Assembly: GCF_014356525.2 (NCBI RefSeq)
Contig: NC_052505.1
Location: 18,342,938-18,406,937, forward strand
DNA length: 64,000 nucleotides
Source of the DNA: Nilaparvata lugens
Lineage: Eukaryota > Arthropoda > Insecta > Hemiptera > Delphacidae
Direction of reading: 5' to 3'
Made by a program: the position numbers and the translations under genes. The notes under the pieces are model-generated. The model saw nothing but the letters and a program-made list of their open reading frames with translations. It searched no databases and was not told where the DNA came from. Of the stretch, positions 21,519-33,098 are shown piece by piece (the first letter of the stretch is position 1; every line of letters starts with the position of its first letter).

Positions 21519-21725
21519 AAACTGTAAAATAATGATTAACTTTGAATATTATGATATACCATGTCATGTCAACAAATCAGATTATTTTGATCGAGTCTAT
21601 TAAAATTTCTAGATTCCTCGCGAGATAAGGTAAGCTGATTGATTACACAGATGATCTCCCACACAGGCACACACATCTTCTGTTATCGACAGACGACGGA
21701 AAAATAGGTGTTGCTTCTATGAATT
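21519..21725. repeat. Family S dispersed repeat
   Basis: ATGTCATGTCAACAAATCAG ... CATCTTCTGTTATCGACAGA is about three-quarters identical to 63040-63255. No TIR or tail seen. Confidence 0.6.
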
Positions 21726-22969
21726 TTATTTTGAAAGACTTTTTAAAACATTAAAAAAAAACAGTTTGAATTTCTGAAGTGAGACTCAACAATGAAGAAT
21801 GATGTTATGTAAACAATGAAGAATGAACTGTGATTAATGAAGCCAATAGCACAGCTGACTCATATTTTATGGCCGAATTAAAGATTTCAAAATAAGCGAT
21901 TGCTCGAATGAATGTTCGCATCAATTCAACTTCTTCGAAAGTGATTGAAGAGGTAACTACAGGCAAGCATGGACATTGGAATACAATATAATTGATTAAT
22001 CGATGAATTAAATAGAAATTAGATATTATTCTGGGGAGTTTTTCATTAAATTAACATTAACTTTCTAAAGCTGACCCTGAAACAGAACAGAAATTGGTAA
22101 TTTTTGGTTTATGTGACTAACAATAATTGTATCTCACAATAAATTGTATCTCAACTATTTTTTAAGATATCAATCAATTTTTTTTAAATTGAAGAGGAAG
22201 AAAAAATAGGTGTCGGTAATATAAATTCTATCCTAAAATACTAATTTAAACATTAAAAAAACAATTAGGTTCTGGTCAATTTATGTCAGGTTCAAGTCAT
22301 TTATATTTATAGTAATTAAGATGATTGAATAGAACAATTGAACATTGAGATAGGATTCAAGAGTTAAGATAAAGAGATTTTTCAATAGTGGAGACTCTTT
22401 GAGTATGGAAAGAACTATAATGTTAAGAACTAGGAGTTGAAGAAGTGGTGGACAATGTACAAACCTTTACTCTTAATCACATTTTCTTATGACAATGATA
22501 CATTTTAATTGAATGAACTTGTTATATATATATTTGAACTACCGCCTAAACAGAGTAGTCAACATAAAATATTGCACAGAAATGAAGAAAACACTGATTC
22601 AATTTATTACCAACAACATTTATTTTACATGAATATGATATGAATATTACAAACATTTGCATTATAATCTAAATTATTATCCATTGTACATTTCTACACT
22701 ACAACATTCAAAAAGATCAGACAGGCATTGAATTTGAAACACAAAGACAGACACATTCATAAGGCGCTGTTCACCTGTTCTAGTATTTTCTATTCTGTAT
22801 CGTATTCGACTTAACAATAATATAAAGTGTTCAATAAAGATCATTGAAATAATTCTACTGAGAGTTCTTATTCTTTCAAAAATACACAACAGAACTCTTG
22901 AATCAAGTCAAATAATTACTAACCTGAACAAGTATGACCAAAGCTTACTGAGCCTGGGCCAAGAACAGA
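21726..22969. other. Unassigned AT-rich sequence
   Basis: No gene, TIR or tandem repeat recognised over about 1.2 kb. Confidence 0.35.
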
Positions 22970-25500
22970 TCTCTCCTAAACTAAACTTTTTCTAATCTGA
23001 GATTTTCCTAAAATTAGCTTCACCTAACTAGAGTTTTTCCCAACCTAAGCTTTTCCTAACCTAAGCTTTAACTAACCAAAGCTTTTCCTAACATAAGCTT
23101 TACCTAACCTTAGCTTCTCCTAACCTTAGCTTCTTCTAACCTAAGCTTTCCCTAACACTTGACTTTTTCCTGACCTAAGCTTATCCTAACCTTTGCTTCT
23201 CCTAACCTAAGTTTTTCCCAACTCAAAGCTTTCCTAACCTAAGCTTTTCCTAACCTAAGCTTTCACTAACCAAAGCTTTCCCCAACCCTAGCTTTTCCTA
23301 ACCTAAGCTTTACCTAACGTTAGCTTCTCCTAACCTAAGCTTTACCTAACCTTAGCTTCTCCTAACCTTAGCTTCTCCGAACCTTAGCTTCTCCTAACCT
23401 AAGCTTTTCCTAACCTAAGCTTTTCCTAACCTAAGCTTCTCCTAACCTTAGCTTCTCCTAACCTGAGCTTTTTCCAACCAAAACTTCTCCTAACCTAAGC
23501 TTTTCCTAACCTTAGCTTTCACTAACCAAAGCTTTCCCCAACCCTAGCTTTTCCTAACCTAAGCTTTACCTAACGTTAGCTTCTCCTAACCTAAGTTTTA
23601 CCTAACCCAAGCATTACCTAACCTTAACATTTCCCAACCAAAGCTTTTCCAACCTAAGCTTTTCCTAACCTGAGCTTTTTCCCAACCTAAGCTTTTCCTA
23701 ACCTTAGCTTCTCCTAACCTAAGTTTCTCCTAACTCAAAGGATTTCCTCAACTAAGCCTTCACTAACCAAAGCTTTCCTAACCTAAGCTTCTCCTAACCT
23801 AAGCTTTCACAAACCAAAGCTTTTGCTAACTAAAGCTTTTCCTAACCTGAGCTTCCTCTAACCTAATCTTTTCCTAACCCAACAGTTTCCTAACCTAAGT
23901 TTCTCCTAACCCAAGCTTCTCCTAACCTAAGTTTCTCCTAACTCAAAGCTTTTCCTAACCTAAGCTTTCACTAACCAAAGCTTCCCCTAACCAAAGCTTT
24001 TCCAACCTAAGCTTTTCCTAACCTAAGCTTTCACTAACCAAAGCTTCCCCTAACCAAAGCTTTTCCTAACCTAAGCTTTACCTAACCTTAGATTCTCCTA
24101 ACCTAAGCTTCTCCTAACCTGAGGTTTCCCCAATTTTAACTTTTCCCAACCAATGCTTTTCCTAACCCATGCTTTTCTCAACCTAAGCTTTTCCTAACCT
24201 AAGCTTTTCCTAACCTAACCAACCTAACCTAACCTAACCTAACCTACCTAACCTAAGCTTTTCCTAACCTAACCTAACTAACCTAAGCTTTTCCTAACCT
24301 ACCTAACCTAACCTAACCTAACCTAACCCAACCTAACCTACCTAACCTAAGCTTTTCCTAACTAACCTAACCTAACCTAACCTACCCAACCTAACCTAAC
24401 CTAACCTAAGCTTTTCCTACCTAACCTAACCTAACCTAACTAAGCTTTTCCTAACCTAACCTACCTAACCTAACCTAACCTAACCCAACCTAACCTAACC
24501 TAACCTAACTAACCTAAGCTTTTCCTAACCTAACCTACCCAACCTAACCTAACCTAACCTAACTAACCTAAGCTTTTCCTAACCTAACCTTACCTAACCT
24601 AAGCTTTACCTAACCTTAGCTTCTCCTAACCTAAGCTTTTCCTAACCTAACCTACCTAACCTAACCTAACCTACCCAACCTAACCTAACCTAACTAACCC
24701 AACCTAACCTAAGCTTTTCTAACCTAACCTAACCTAACCCAACCTAACCTACCTAACCTAACCTAAGCTTTTCCTAACCTACCTAACCTAACCCAACCTA
24801 ACCTAAGTTTCTCCTAACTTAAAGCTTTTCCTCACCTAAGCTTTCACTAACCAAAGCTTTCCTAACCTAAGCTTCACTCAACCTTAGATTCTCCCAACCT
24901 TAGCTTCTCCTAACCTAAGCTTTCACTAACCAAAGCTTTCCTAACCTAAGCTTCTCCTAACCTAAGCTTTTCCTAACCTAAGCTTTCCCCAACCAAAGCT
25001 TTTCCTTACCTTAGCTTCTCCTAACCTTATCTTTTCCTAACATAGGCTTTCCCTAACCTTAGATTTTTCCAACCTTAGCTTTTCCTCACCAATTTTTCCC
25101 CAACCTAAGCTTTCCCTAACTTGTGCTTTTTTTAACCTAAGCATTTCCCAATCGAAGCTTTCCCCAACCAAAGCTTTTCATAACCTAAGCTTTCACAAAC
25201 CAAAGCTTTTTCTAACCTAATTTTTCCCAACCCAACAGTTTCCTAGCCTAAGTATCTCCTAACCTAAGATTTTCTCAACCTAAGTGTTTCTAAGCTAATG
25301 CCTCCTAACCAAATCCTTTCTATGCAAAATCTTTCCAACCTAACCTCCCCTAACCTAACCTTTTTCAACCCAAACCTTTGTAACCTGAGTTTTTTATTAT
25401 CCCCAACCCAACAAAGCCTAACTCGAACTAACAAATGCAGTCCAGCCCAACCATTGAGCTCCCCTCTAACCAAGCATTTTCCAACCTAATATAACAAAGC
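22970..25500 (-). repeat. Interstitial telomeric-like array based on CCTAA
   Basis: About 2.5 kb built from the pentamer CCTAA (TTAGG on the minus strand, the ancestral insect telomere repeat). Most of it alternates as CCTAAGCTTTTCCTAA, CCTAAGCTTCTCCTAA and variants with unit lengths of about 16-17 bp. The centre (24205-24790) is dominated by uninterrupted CCTAACCTAACCTAA runs of up to about five units. Both edges decay gradually. Because sequence continues on both sides it is interstitial. G is nearly absent from the plus strand. No TRAS/SART retrotransposon coding is visible. Overlapping 60-70-codon frames at its right edge are artefacts. Confidence 0.9.
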
Positions 25501-25880
25501 CTTACCAGATAAAGACTGAGCAACCCTCAGACTTGCTCAGTCTTCATCACTTAAGGTTTGATAGTCACATCAAACTTTGGTAGGTAGGGTTTCATCAATA
25601 TCGTTAGATACAGGAGAAAATGTGGTCAGCAGTAATTATGGTTAGCTCCATTTAAAAATATTCTCAACATTTTTCAGGCAAACAACTGGCACATTTTTGA
25701 TATTTTCCAGATTTCCTATCAACTTCATCAATAGCATTAAATACAGAAGAAAATGTGGTCAGCAGTAATGGTTAGCTCTTTGATGGAATTAGAATTTTTA
25801 TTCAAATTTGATACATTTGAGTTCTAATTCAAAATTATTTTTTTCCCAAAATTGGATTTTTTTTTGAAAAAATTGAAGAT
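25501..25880. repeat. Diverged ~140-bp direct duplication
   Basis: GAAAATGTGGTCAGCAGTAA with flanking TTCATCAATA and GGTTAGCTC occurs at about 25592-25650 and 25731-25780. Confidence 0.6.
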
Positions 25881-25983
25881 AGGTAGTGAAAATTATAACT
25901 GGAACCGTTTTAAGCATAAGTTAGCCTGTGGTACTTTTCTGTAAGTTGTATAATTCTGAATGATTGAATAAATAAATAAACTT
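25881..25983 (+). mobile_element. Non-LTR 3' end, family T, with (AAAT)n tail
   Basis: AGCCTGTGGTACTTTTCTGT AAGTTGTATAATTC followed by AATAAATAAATAAA. The reverse complement of the same sequence, with a longer tail, is at 32462-32660. Confidence 0.6.
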
Positions 25984-26835
25984 TAATTATTAATACCTAA
26001 ATGAGACTTTACAAATTTAGTACCCATTGGGGTTTCCAATTTTTTCAAAAAAAAGTTTGAATTGGTTTGTTTTTTCAGATTGGTTTCTACAAGGATGCAG
26101 GTTTGATGCCTAGTGAGATCGGACTCCCCGATTATGTATTAAGTATTCCAATAATGGGAAAAAATGTAGAACAAATTATAATTTAAATATATCAAATTGA
26201 AGTTTGTAAAACAATAACAATAAAAAAACAATAAAATAAATATTGAACTCTTGAATCATTAATCGAACAAGTTGAAATCGGAATCTTTCTTATCGAGCAA
26301 TTTCAAAAACCGATGACAACTCTATTTAGCATGCTTCAAATTTGTGACCTGTAGAGAATAGAGCAGCAACTCTATAACTCTACAACTCTATGGTGCTAGT
26401 AAAAACATGATAGTATTATAGGTTGGACAAAATTCAAAATTTGCTGTTAATATTAATAACATTAAATTTCATTGATTAGAATTGTTATTCAGTTACCGAC
26501 ACGTATTTTTTCTTCTTCTTTCATTAAAAAAATTTAGTCCCATAATATCTTTAATAATAGTTGATACAAATCATTATAATTTAGAATCGTCCATTCTATA
26601 GAATAAGGTTAGTTTTGAAACAGCTATTTCTAATATTAAAATTAAATCAAATGGTATAAAAATATGCTAGCGCGCTTTATTTTGTCTTCCTCTTTCATTT
26701 AAAAAAAAAATTGAGTCGATATCTTCAATAATAACTGAGATAGCAGGGGGAGCAGGCCGGCTAGAGCTTAGCCATATTATGATGTTCTGGACAGTTCCAA
26801 CAATTTGCATTTACTTTTTAATTTATCAGTTCAAA
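25984..26835. other. Unassigned AT-rich sequence
   Basis: Nothing recognised beyond short A/T homopolymers. Confidence 0.35.
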
Positions 26836-26992
26836 AGTTCTTTCACACACTTTATTCACACTGTTCTTCCACACTCTAATTACACTAGACTATTATTTCA
26901 CATTTTATTTACACTGTTCTTTCACACTTTAATTAAATTTTCCACTCACACTTTATTTACACTGTTCTTTTACACTTCATGTAAACCGTTGT
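26836..26992. repeat. ~40-50-bp degenerate tandem repeat
   Basis: CACTTTATTTACACTGTTCTT-like units occur four to five times. The 121-codon frame at 26779-27144 runs through it and is not convincing as a gene. Confidence 0.6.
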
Positions 26993-27729
26993 TTTGTAGA
27001 ATTGAAGATCTTAAGTTCTTTCTTCTTATCGCTCGTATCCATTTTCGTTTCAAAGTTTCATCTTTCGAAAAAGAAAGTACCGTTTTAAACTTTAAAACCT
27101 TACGGAAACTTTTGGAATCTTGTTATAATACCCGCAACAATTAGGTACACAACAGTATCCCATGATTTAAACCCCCAAATTCATTATTACTTTTCACAAA
27201 CGAATATAAGAAGAATGAAACAAACCATATTCATTGAAATGGAACACTGTGAATATTGAATTTGTAATTCCAATTTTGTTGATTACCATATCAGATGTGA
27301 TAACAAGCATCAGCGCTCTTATTTCGCTTGCTTACCGCCATCGATGATCTACATGAGATGACGTCATAGTTTATTAGAGATCAGTTGTGGGGCCTGAAGT
27401 AATAGTAGGTATTGGTAAAATTCTCATTCGTAAGACATTGTGCTACTCTTTCCCCTATAACACATTTCTCAAGAATCATATTTTTTATTATTTCTCGTGT
27501 GTACAGACCATTAAACAAACAGAAGAAATTAGCCACAAATCTTGTGGGGTTCTCTGTCATTGACGACCACAATAATAATCCAATAACATTTTTCTTCTTG
27601 AGGGAGGCTAGAAAAATTAGGGGGGAAGTTATTTTTGTGGGGGAATTACTGAACAGGGTTCTCTTTGAAGCCAGTAATTGATGAAAAACGAAAGTGGATT
27701 GGCTCTCTCATTCTGGGATCAAAGTCTCG
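26993..27729. other. Unassigned
   Basis: Opposing frames at 27381-27681 cancel each other. No domain recognised. Confidence 0.3.
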
Positions 27730-27965
27730 TCCTGCTCCTCCTCCTCCTCCTCCTCCTCCTGCTCCTCCTCCTCCTCCTCCTCCTCCTGCTACTCCTCCTC
27801 CTCATCCTAATTCTCCTCCTCATCCTCCACCTCCTCCTCCTCCTCCAACTCTTTCTCCTCCTCCTCCTCCTCCAACACCATCTCCTCCTCATCATCCTTC
27901 TACTCCTCATCTTCCTCCTCCTCCACCTCCTCATTCTACTCCTCATCCTCCTCCTCATCCCCTTC
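27730..27965. repeat. (CTC)n-rich microsatellite
   Basis: Imperfect CTC/CTCAT repeats. The three long frames over it (proline-, leucine- and arginine-rich) are purely compositional. Confidence 0.9.
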
Positions 27966-28272
27966 ATACTCATCCTCTACACACCTTCTACCCATCATCC
28001 TCCTCCCCCTAATCACTATCAACCCCTACATCCTCTAAAAACCCCCTTATAGTCACTTTCTCACTTTTATGAACACAAATTATAGACAATCACTTTTTAT
28101 TCAATAAGCTCTTTACTCAAAGCGTTTCCTATCAATACACATTGATTTTATCGTCGTTAAAAACGTTCAACTATGTTATCTCTTAAACCCAATTCAGTTT
28201 ATTTGATCGTTAAGATACCTCGTCTTTCTTTTTAAGCGTTGAGACTCACTTTGTTAAAGTGTTTAATATTAA

Positions 28273-28435
28273 GGTGCGTACAGATATACGCTCCGCGAAC
28301 ATGAGCAATTCACTTTTAATCAGCTGACTACATCTGTATTTTTACAGAAACGGTAAGATACAGATATAAAAAGCTTGGCATCAGCTGATTAAAAGTTAAT
28401 TGCTCATGTTCGCAGCGCGTAAATCTGTACGCACC
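28273..28435. mobile_element. TTAA-target MITE G, 163 bp
   Basis: Flanked by TTAA (28269-28272 and 28436-28439). The terminal repeats GGTGCGTACAGAT / ATCTGTACGCACC continue into long subterminal arms (GAACATGAGCAATT ... AATTGCTCATGTTC; TTAATCAGCTGA / TCAGCTGATTAA). It is practically one hairpin with a ~50-bp loop. Confidence 0.9.
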
Positions 28436-28439
28436 TTAA

Positions 28440-28667
28440 AGTTGCGTTCACAGCTGAGTTAACACAAGTTATTAACTTGACTGAATCGTCAAAAATTCTC
28501 TCAACAAAAGTTAATAACTCATGTTTTTAAAAGAAAATTCCTTGTTATTAGAGAAAATTTTATTAACAAAATATGTTAATGACTTTTGTTATTAACATCA
28601 GTTTGTTAATGACAAAAATTTTGAAAACTTTTGTTATTAACTCCGGTGAAACGGTGAAAACACAGCT
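28440..28667. mobile_element. TTAA-type MITE, F-like, adjoining G
   Basis: It starts directly after the TTAA that closes element G (AGTTGCGTTCACAGCTGAG) and ends GTGAAAACACAGCT. The interior carries many GTTAATAAC / GTTATTAAC words as in family F. The right-hand TTAA is not preserved. Confidence 0.55.
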
Positions 28668-28843
28668 TCAGTATAGCTCAAATTTTTCTCGATTTGTATG
28701 TATATAATTTACAATGAATAAACACTACGTGAATTTTGTCAACCACTATTCAATTCTCATTTATTTAATCATTTCATGTTACAAAACAAATTCATTTCAA
28801 ATAAAATTAACAAACATTGAGTATGTTTCTGTTATATTGGGCC

Positions 28844-29451
28844 CAAAGACCTTAAAGAGATATAGACCCACAATGCCTATGCCTTCCCAATCATAGCATT
28901 TACTTGAAATTGAAGGCCGCCATTGGGGTATTCTAGCACGAGATATTATATCTATATATTTGTAATACTATAGATTACAAAGACATTGGTATGTAATAAT
29001 TACATTTATTACATTTACATTCCTTAATCACAACATCAAATTAATGATTGGGAGAGAATCAACAGGATAAACCCAAAACTGTTCCTCTCCCTAATTTTGA
29101 TAAAAATAGTCCAAATGAGGTTATGAAAACACTTTTATAAAGATCACAAAAATTTACAGTCCAAATATACATTATACTAAAAATGTTGTATCTCGGTTGA
29201 TCAGAAAGATGAAACAAATTATTATTACACTTGAAAATGCATTAATAAATTGAAAAATATTAAAAATCTTGATAAATTTGAAGCTAGAAAAATCACGAAA
29301 ACATTCACTATCAGCATAATATGATCATATTGATCATAATCTATCATTGATTATTGATCATAATCTTATAGATTGCCCCCTCAATGGCCGATTTCAATTC
29401 CAAGTAAGACACTACCGCTGCATGTGAGTCTACGCATCTTTAAGGTCTTTG
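28844..29451. mobile_element. Family E hAT-like MITE with internal insertion
   Basis: The 8-bp duplication ATTGGGCC (28836-28843 and 29452-29459) flanks terminal repeats CAAAGACCTTAAAGA / TCTTTAAGGTCTTTG. Comparison with the 246-bp copy at 36606-36851 shows that about 29002-29364 is an insertion splitting this one. The two copies are in opposite orientation. Confidence 0.85.
29002..29364 (-). mobile_element. Non-LTR 3' fragment inserted in family E
   Basis: It contains CCCAAAACTGTTCCTCTCCC, a phrase shared in form with 62840-62880, and the GGGAGAG words of the LINE 3' UTRs at 40330-40390 and 59520-59585. The left edge reads TACATTTATTACATTTACATT, like a minus-strand simple tail. Confidence 0.5.
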
Positions 29452-29459
29452 ATTGGGCC

Positions 29460-29919
29460 TATAAAAGTTTGAAAATTACTCGTAAATAGAGGCTAAGAAT
29501 GTGATAAATGTTATTGTATTATCCGATCTAAAACAGTCTGCCCATCACACCTATTGAAGTGTCATCATTGGTCGAACGAGAAGCCTCGATGTTATTGATA
29601 AGGACTGCTCACATTCAGCAATGATTCTCACTATAACTTGAAATTAATAACCTAGGTATTGATCAGTTGCGACCTGAAAACTCTGACACCAGACCTGAGC
29701 CAGCCAGGTCACTCGATATTATTATTATTATTATTATTATTATCTAGGTATTTTTATTTATTTATATCTTTATTCATTTATTTATAACAATACAATAGTG
29801 GGGAAATAAAGAACAGTCTATCGCACAAAACTTTTTCAGTTTCCTAATTTTGTCTTAAATCGTCCACATATTATGTTGTCTATGCCTTTTCAAATTGCTA
29901 CACCAAATCATCAATCTGA
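29460..29919. other. Unassigned with (ATT)n
   Basis: (ATT)n at 29716-29743 and TTATTTATA-type sequence after it. Otherwise nothing. Confidence 0.4.
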
Positions 29920-30572
29920 AAAATCTGGTGTGGTGCACTCACACAACTTCTTTCCTTGCCGTTATGAAAATTGATCAACAGACGCTTGATCAACAGATGC
30001 GCTAGTGTTCCCGCGCATCTAAAGTCTACTTATGAACAAAGATCTGAGCCAGCTGGTGACAGGACAATAACGCTGGAGACATACTAGGTCTGCTATCTCT
30101 TCATAGTGAATCATTTAATAGAATCAACAGTTGCCAAAAGTTTGCAATTGAAATAATAACATTTTCTCGAATTTCGTGCTTATTTTCAATTCATTTCACT
30201 AAATTTTTTTTGTTTAAATTTTATCTGAAGCCTGATAATTGGGAATCTCAAATCGAACTTTGCATTGATGGGGCGGAGCTCCTGAAATTTTTACAGATAT
30301 GAGACTTGTGGCAGTTGATAGAGCTTATCAATGACTATTTCAGGTATAAATTTGATCAAAATCGTTGGAGCTGTTTTTGAAAAAAGCTCGAAAAACCCTT
30401 TTTTTGACAACATTTTTGCCATTTTAGCCGCCATCTTGAATTGCATTTGATCGAAATTGTTCTTATCGGATACTTATAGTGTAAGAACCTCAAGTTCCAA
30501 ATTTCAAGTCATTCCGTTGATTGGGAGATGAGATATCGTGTACACAGACGCACATACACTCATACACACACA

Positions 30573-30639
<67 letters not shown>

Positions 30640-30770
30640 AAAAATCATGTTTTTGGACTCAGGGGACCTTGAAACGTATAGAAAACTTGAAATTAGGGTA
30701 CTTTAATTTTTTTTGGAAAGCAATACTTTCCTTACCTATGGTAGTAGGGCAAGGAAAGTAACAAACTATT
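29920..30770 (-). mobile_element. Family C element, near full length
   Basis: One end is AAATCTGGTGTGGTGCACTC; the other is CTTACCTATGG ... GGGCAAGGAAAGTA. The ends share the inverted motif ACTTTCCTTGCC / GGCAAGGAAAGT. The body includes ATGGGGCGGAGCTCCTG and TTTTAGCCGCCATCTTGAA. A (CA)n microsatellite (30560-30640) sits at a fixed place between ACACAGACGCACATACACTC and the terminal block. No coding frame. Copies are at 42123, 49375 and partly at 18063 and 46834. Confidence 0.85.
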
Positions 30771-31510
30771 TCAAACTAAGATAGATTGATAATAAAACAT
30801 GAAACAAATTTAAAACTGACAAATTATAGAAAAAAAACGAATGAATTTTGAACAGTATCTCCACTCTATGCTATAACTATGTTGTGTTGGATCCAATCTC
30901 CCAGATACTGCGGTCTACTCAATGTTGTCGACGTAGGAGAGGCTGATCACTTTGGTAGGTCTTTTAAAAAGCCCAAATCTATTCTTCCATCCTCTTTTTT
31001 GTGGAGAAAGAGAATCTTATTTTTGTGGTTCACTGTCTCCTTCTTTCGCGGGGTCATAGAATTTTAAAGTTATTATTTCAATCTCGTTGCTTTCCGCAAG
31101 TTACTTGCCAGATTATAGGAACGTCGGAAGGCTATCAAATTAACGTGAAATGTTCATCTTTTTTCAAAATCTTCCTTTCTCTGTTCCTCATTTCGTTTCT
31201 TTTCTTTCACCTTCCACCGTTATTTTTTCATATTGTATTTTGTCTAGTTATCACCTAGCTTTTAGAAAGGGGATCATCAAATTTCCTCTGTAATGTTCTT
31301 CTGTTAATTTCTTTTTAAATCTTCCTTTCTCTTTTTCCCATTTTTCATTGTTATTTTTCCACATTATATTTTCTCTATTTATAACCTACCTTCATATCAC
31401 CATCATCCTCCACCCTGAAACCTTATTTTGTATCTAAATTTCTCTTTCTTCATAGTCTTTCTTATTACGCTCTTCCTTCTATCAAGTCTCTTCCCTTCTC
31501 CATATATTAT
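30771..31510. other. Unassigned, pyrimidine-rich in the second half
   Basis: Frames at 30879-31258 have no family resemblance. TTTCTTTCACC-type words follow. Confidence 0.3.
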
Positions 31511-31765
31511 CATAGAGAAACAATAGCATAAGTAGATATCCCATGGTATAGGGCGTTTATGTCGCAGCTTTCACTGTTATCTCAAGCCGATAGCCCACGT
31601 AGTTCTTTCCCGTGAAGCTGTGTGACGCTCGTAGTCTCTCAAATTGTGCCGTTCATACACTTTCACCCCAGCAAAACAGTAAAAATCGACAATAATCGAC
31701 AGTAATCGGCTTGAGATAACAGTAAAAGTTGCAACATAAACGCCCTATATCATGAGATATCTACT
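31511..31765. mobile_element. Family B MITE, right end degraded
   Basis: The left TIR CATAGAGAAACAATAGCATA is intact. The interior runs GGGCGTTTATGTCGC ... AAACGCCCTATATCATG, but the last ~20 bases of the right TIR are replaced. Confidence 0.8.
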
Positions 31766-32159
31766 CCCTTTCATATCCTATTTTGTCACTGAATCTCTTT
31801 CTCTCAATTGTCTGTCTCATTTCGTTCTACCTTCTTCCTATTCTCTTTCATTCTTCATGTATACCTTGTTTGTGTTACTTATTCTATGTTCCACTCTTAT
31901 TGATGCTGCCTCACAGCTCTATAGTGAGATCTACGTCATACTGGCATTATTTTATTTACATTGGTGTTGCTATCCTTGTCTATCAATCAACAAAGCAGTT
32001 GGTGCTATCTTTTTTTAGCTCCACAACTTTGCCAGATCGGTTTTTAACAATGAAGAAAAGTGATTAATCTACAAAATATTCAATATCATTGATATCTATT
32101 ATTTAATCATTGAAAAATATATATTCTTGACGCATGAATTATAAAAATTTATGATTTCA
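31766..32159. other. Unassigned
   Basis: Overlapping frames at 31752-32067 share no conserved feature. Confidence 0.3.
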
Positions 32160-32305
32160 AACAAGAATGAGCAGTTAATATTACATCAGATAAACTGTCA
32201 TCAGCTATCCGGTATGATGGAAGGCAGTGACAAGGCAGAAACTCGACAACTCTGCTCTCCTATCTTCCTCAACTGCGATTATAACCCGTGCACCTCACCA
32301 TATTC
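32160..32305. mobile_element. Family I fragment
   Basis: GGAAGGCAGTGACAAGGCAG ... CTGCGATTATAACCCGTGCA parallels 20240-20345. Confidence 0.45.
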
Positions 32306-32461
32306 ATCATTTAAATTCGATTCAATTGACATTTATCAGTTAAATAACGTTGTGTTGTTCAGTATGGAATACCTTCTCAAAGAGTCCTATAAACGGGCAA
32401 ATGAAACTCTGACTTATGCTAGACCTACATCCCTGTCTTTTTCCACTGCGATTATTTATTT

Positions 32462-32700
32462 ATTAATTTAACAATTTATTAATTCATTTAAATTAATTAA
32501 TTAATTAATAAATTCATGAATGAATTAATTAATTTATTTATTTATTTATTCATTTATTTATTCATCTATTCATCTATTCATCTATTCATTTATTTAGAAT
32601 TACACAACTTACAGAAAAGTACCACAGGCTTACAATTCCAATTTTTACAACAGTCCAAATATATCTAGGTTATAATGTGAACCTAACTACTATTTAAATT
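32462..32700 (-). mobile_element. Non-LTR 3' end, family T, with long tail
   Basis: On the minus strand GCCTGTGGTACTTTTCTGTA AGTTGTGTAATTC is followed by a TGAATAGATGAATAG / AAATAAATAAAT tail of about 130 bp. Compare 25881-25983. Confidence 0.6.
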
Positions 32701-32943
32701 GAAATCAATTCATTTTCCATTTTTCACAGTATATACAGAGCATAAAATTACCATAGTGACGGAAATAATTACAATATAACTAAAAAAACACAATCATACC
32801 CTGAAGAACATCACAGAAAATCAAATATACATGGAAAATAATCCCAAAGGTTACAAAAACCTGTGTTTGGGCAGAAAAAAAGTGTTACAGTTAACACAAG
32901 GTAAATAGTAAATAGCAAATAGTATTGTACAGTAATTTTTTGT
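32701..32943. other. Unassigned
   Basis: AT-rich, with GTAAATAGTAAATAGCAAATAG near 32902. No feature. Confidence 0.3.
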
Positions 32944-33098
32944 AAACTTGAATTTTAAAAAACACTTTTTAAGTGAAAATACACAGTTAACACACTGTGT
33001 TAACACAGTCTGATGATGACCAACAACAGGTCGAAACGATCGTCACTACAAAAGTAAGTGCATTTTCACTTCAAAAGTGTTTTTTAAAATTCAAGTTT
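32944..33098. mobile_element. Foldback repeat containing a hammerhead-like core
   Basis: The arms AAACTTGAATTTTAAAAAAC (from 32944) and its complement (ending AAGTTT at 33098) enclose a loop with a second small palindrome (GTTAACACACTGTGTTAAC) and the hammerhead-like motif at 33004-33050. The layout resembles the terminal repeats of Penelope-like elements, which are known to encode hammerhead ribozymes. No GIY-YIG or RT coding is nearby. Confidence 0.65.
33004..33050 (+). ncRNA. Hammerhead ribozyme-like motif 1
   Basis: CTGATGA (33011-33017), one extra T, stem II GACC/GGTC (33019-33022, 33030-33033) with a seven-base loop, GAAAC (33034-33038), then the palindrome ACGATCGT and GTC (ending 33045). 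This matches the order CUGAUGA, helix II, GAAA, helix III, NUH. Stem III is only two bases within a monomer, but the palindrome would let two RNAs pair into a dimeric hammerhead, as reported for several animal hammerheads. Stem I pairs for about three bases (AGT/ACT). The extra T after box 1 is non-standard, and activity is unproven. Confidence 0.5.
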
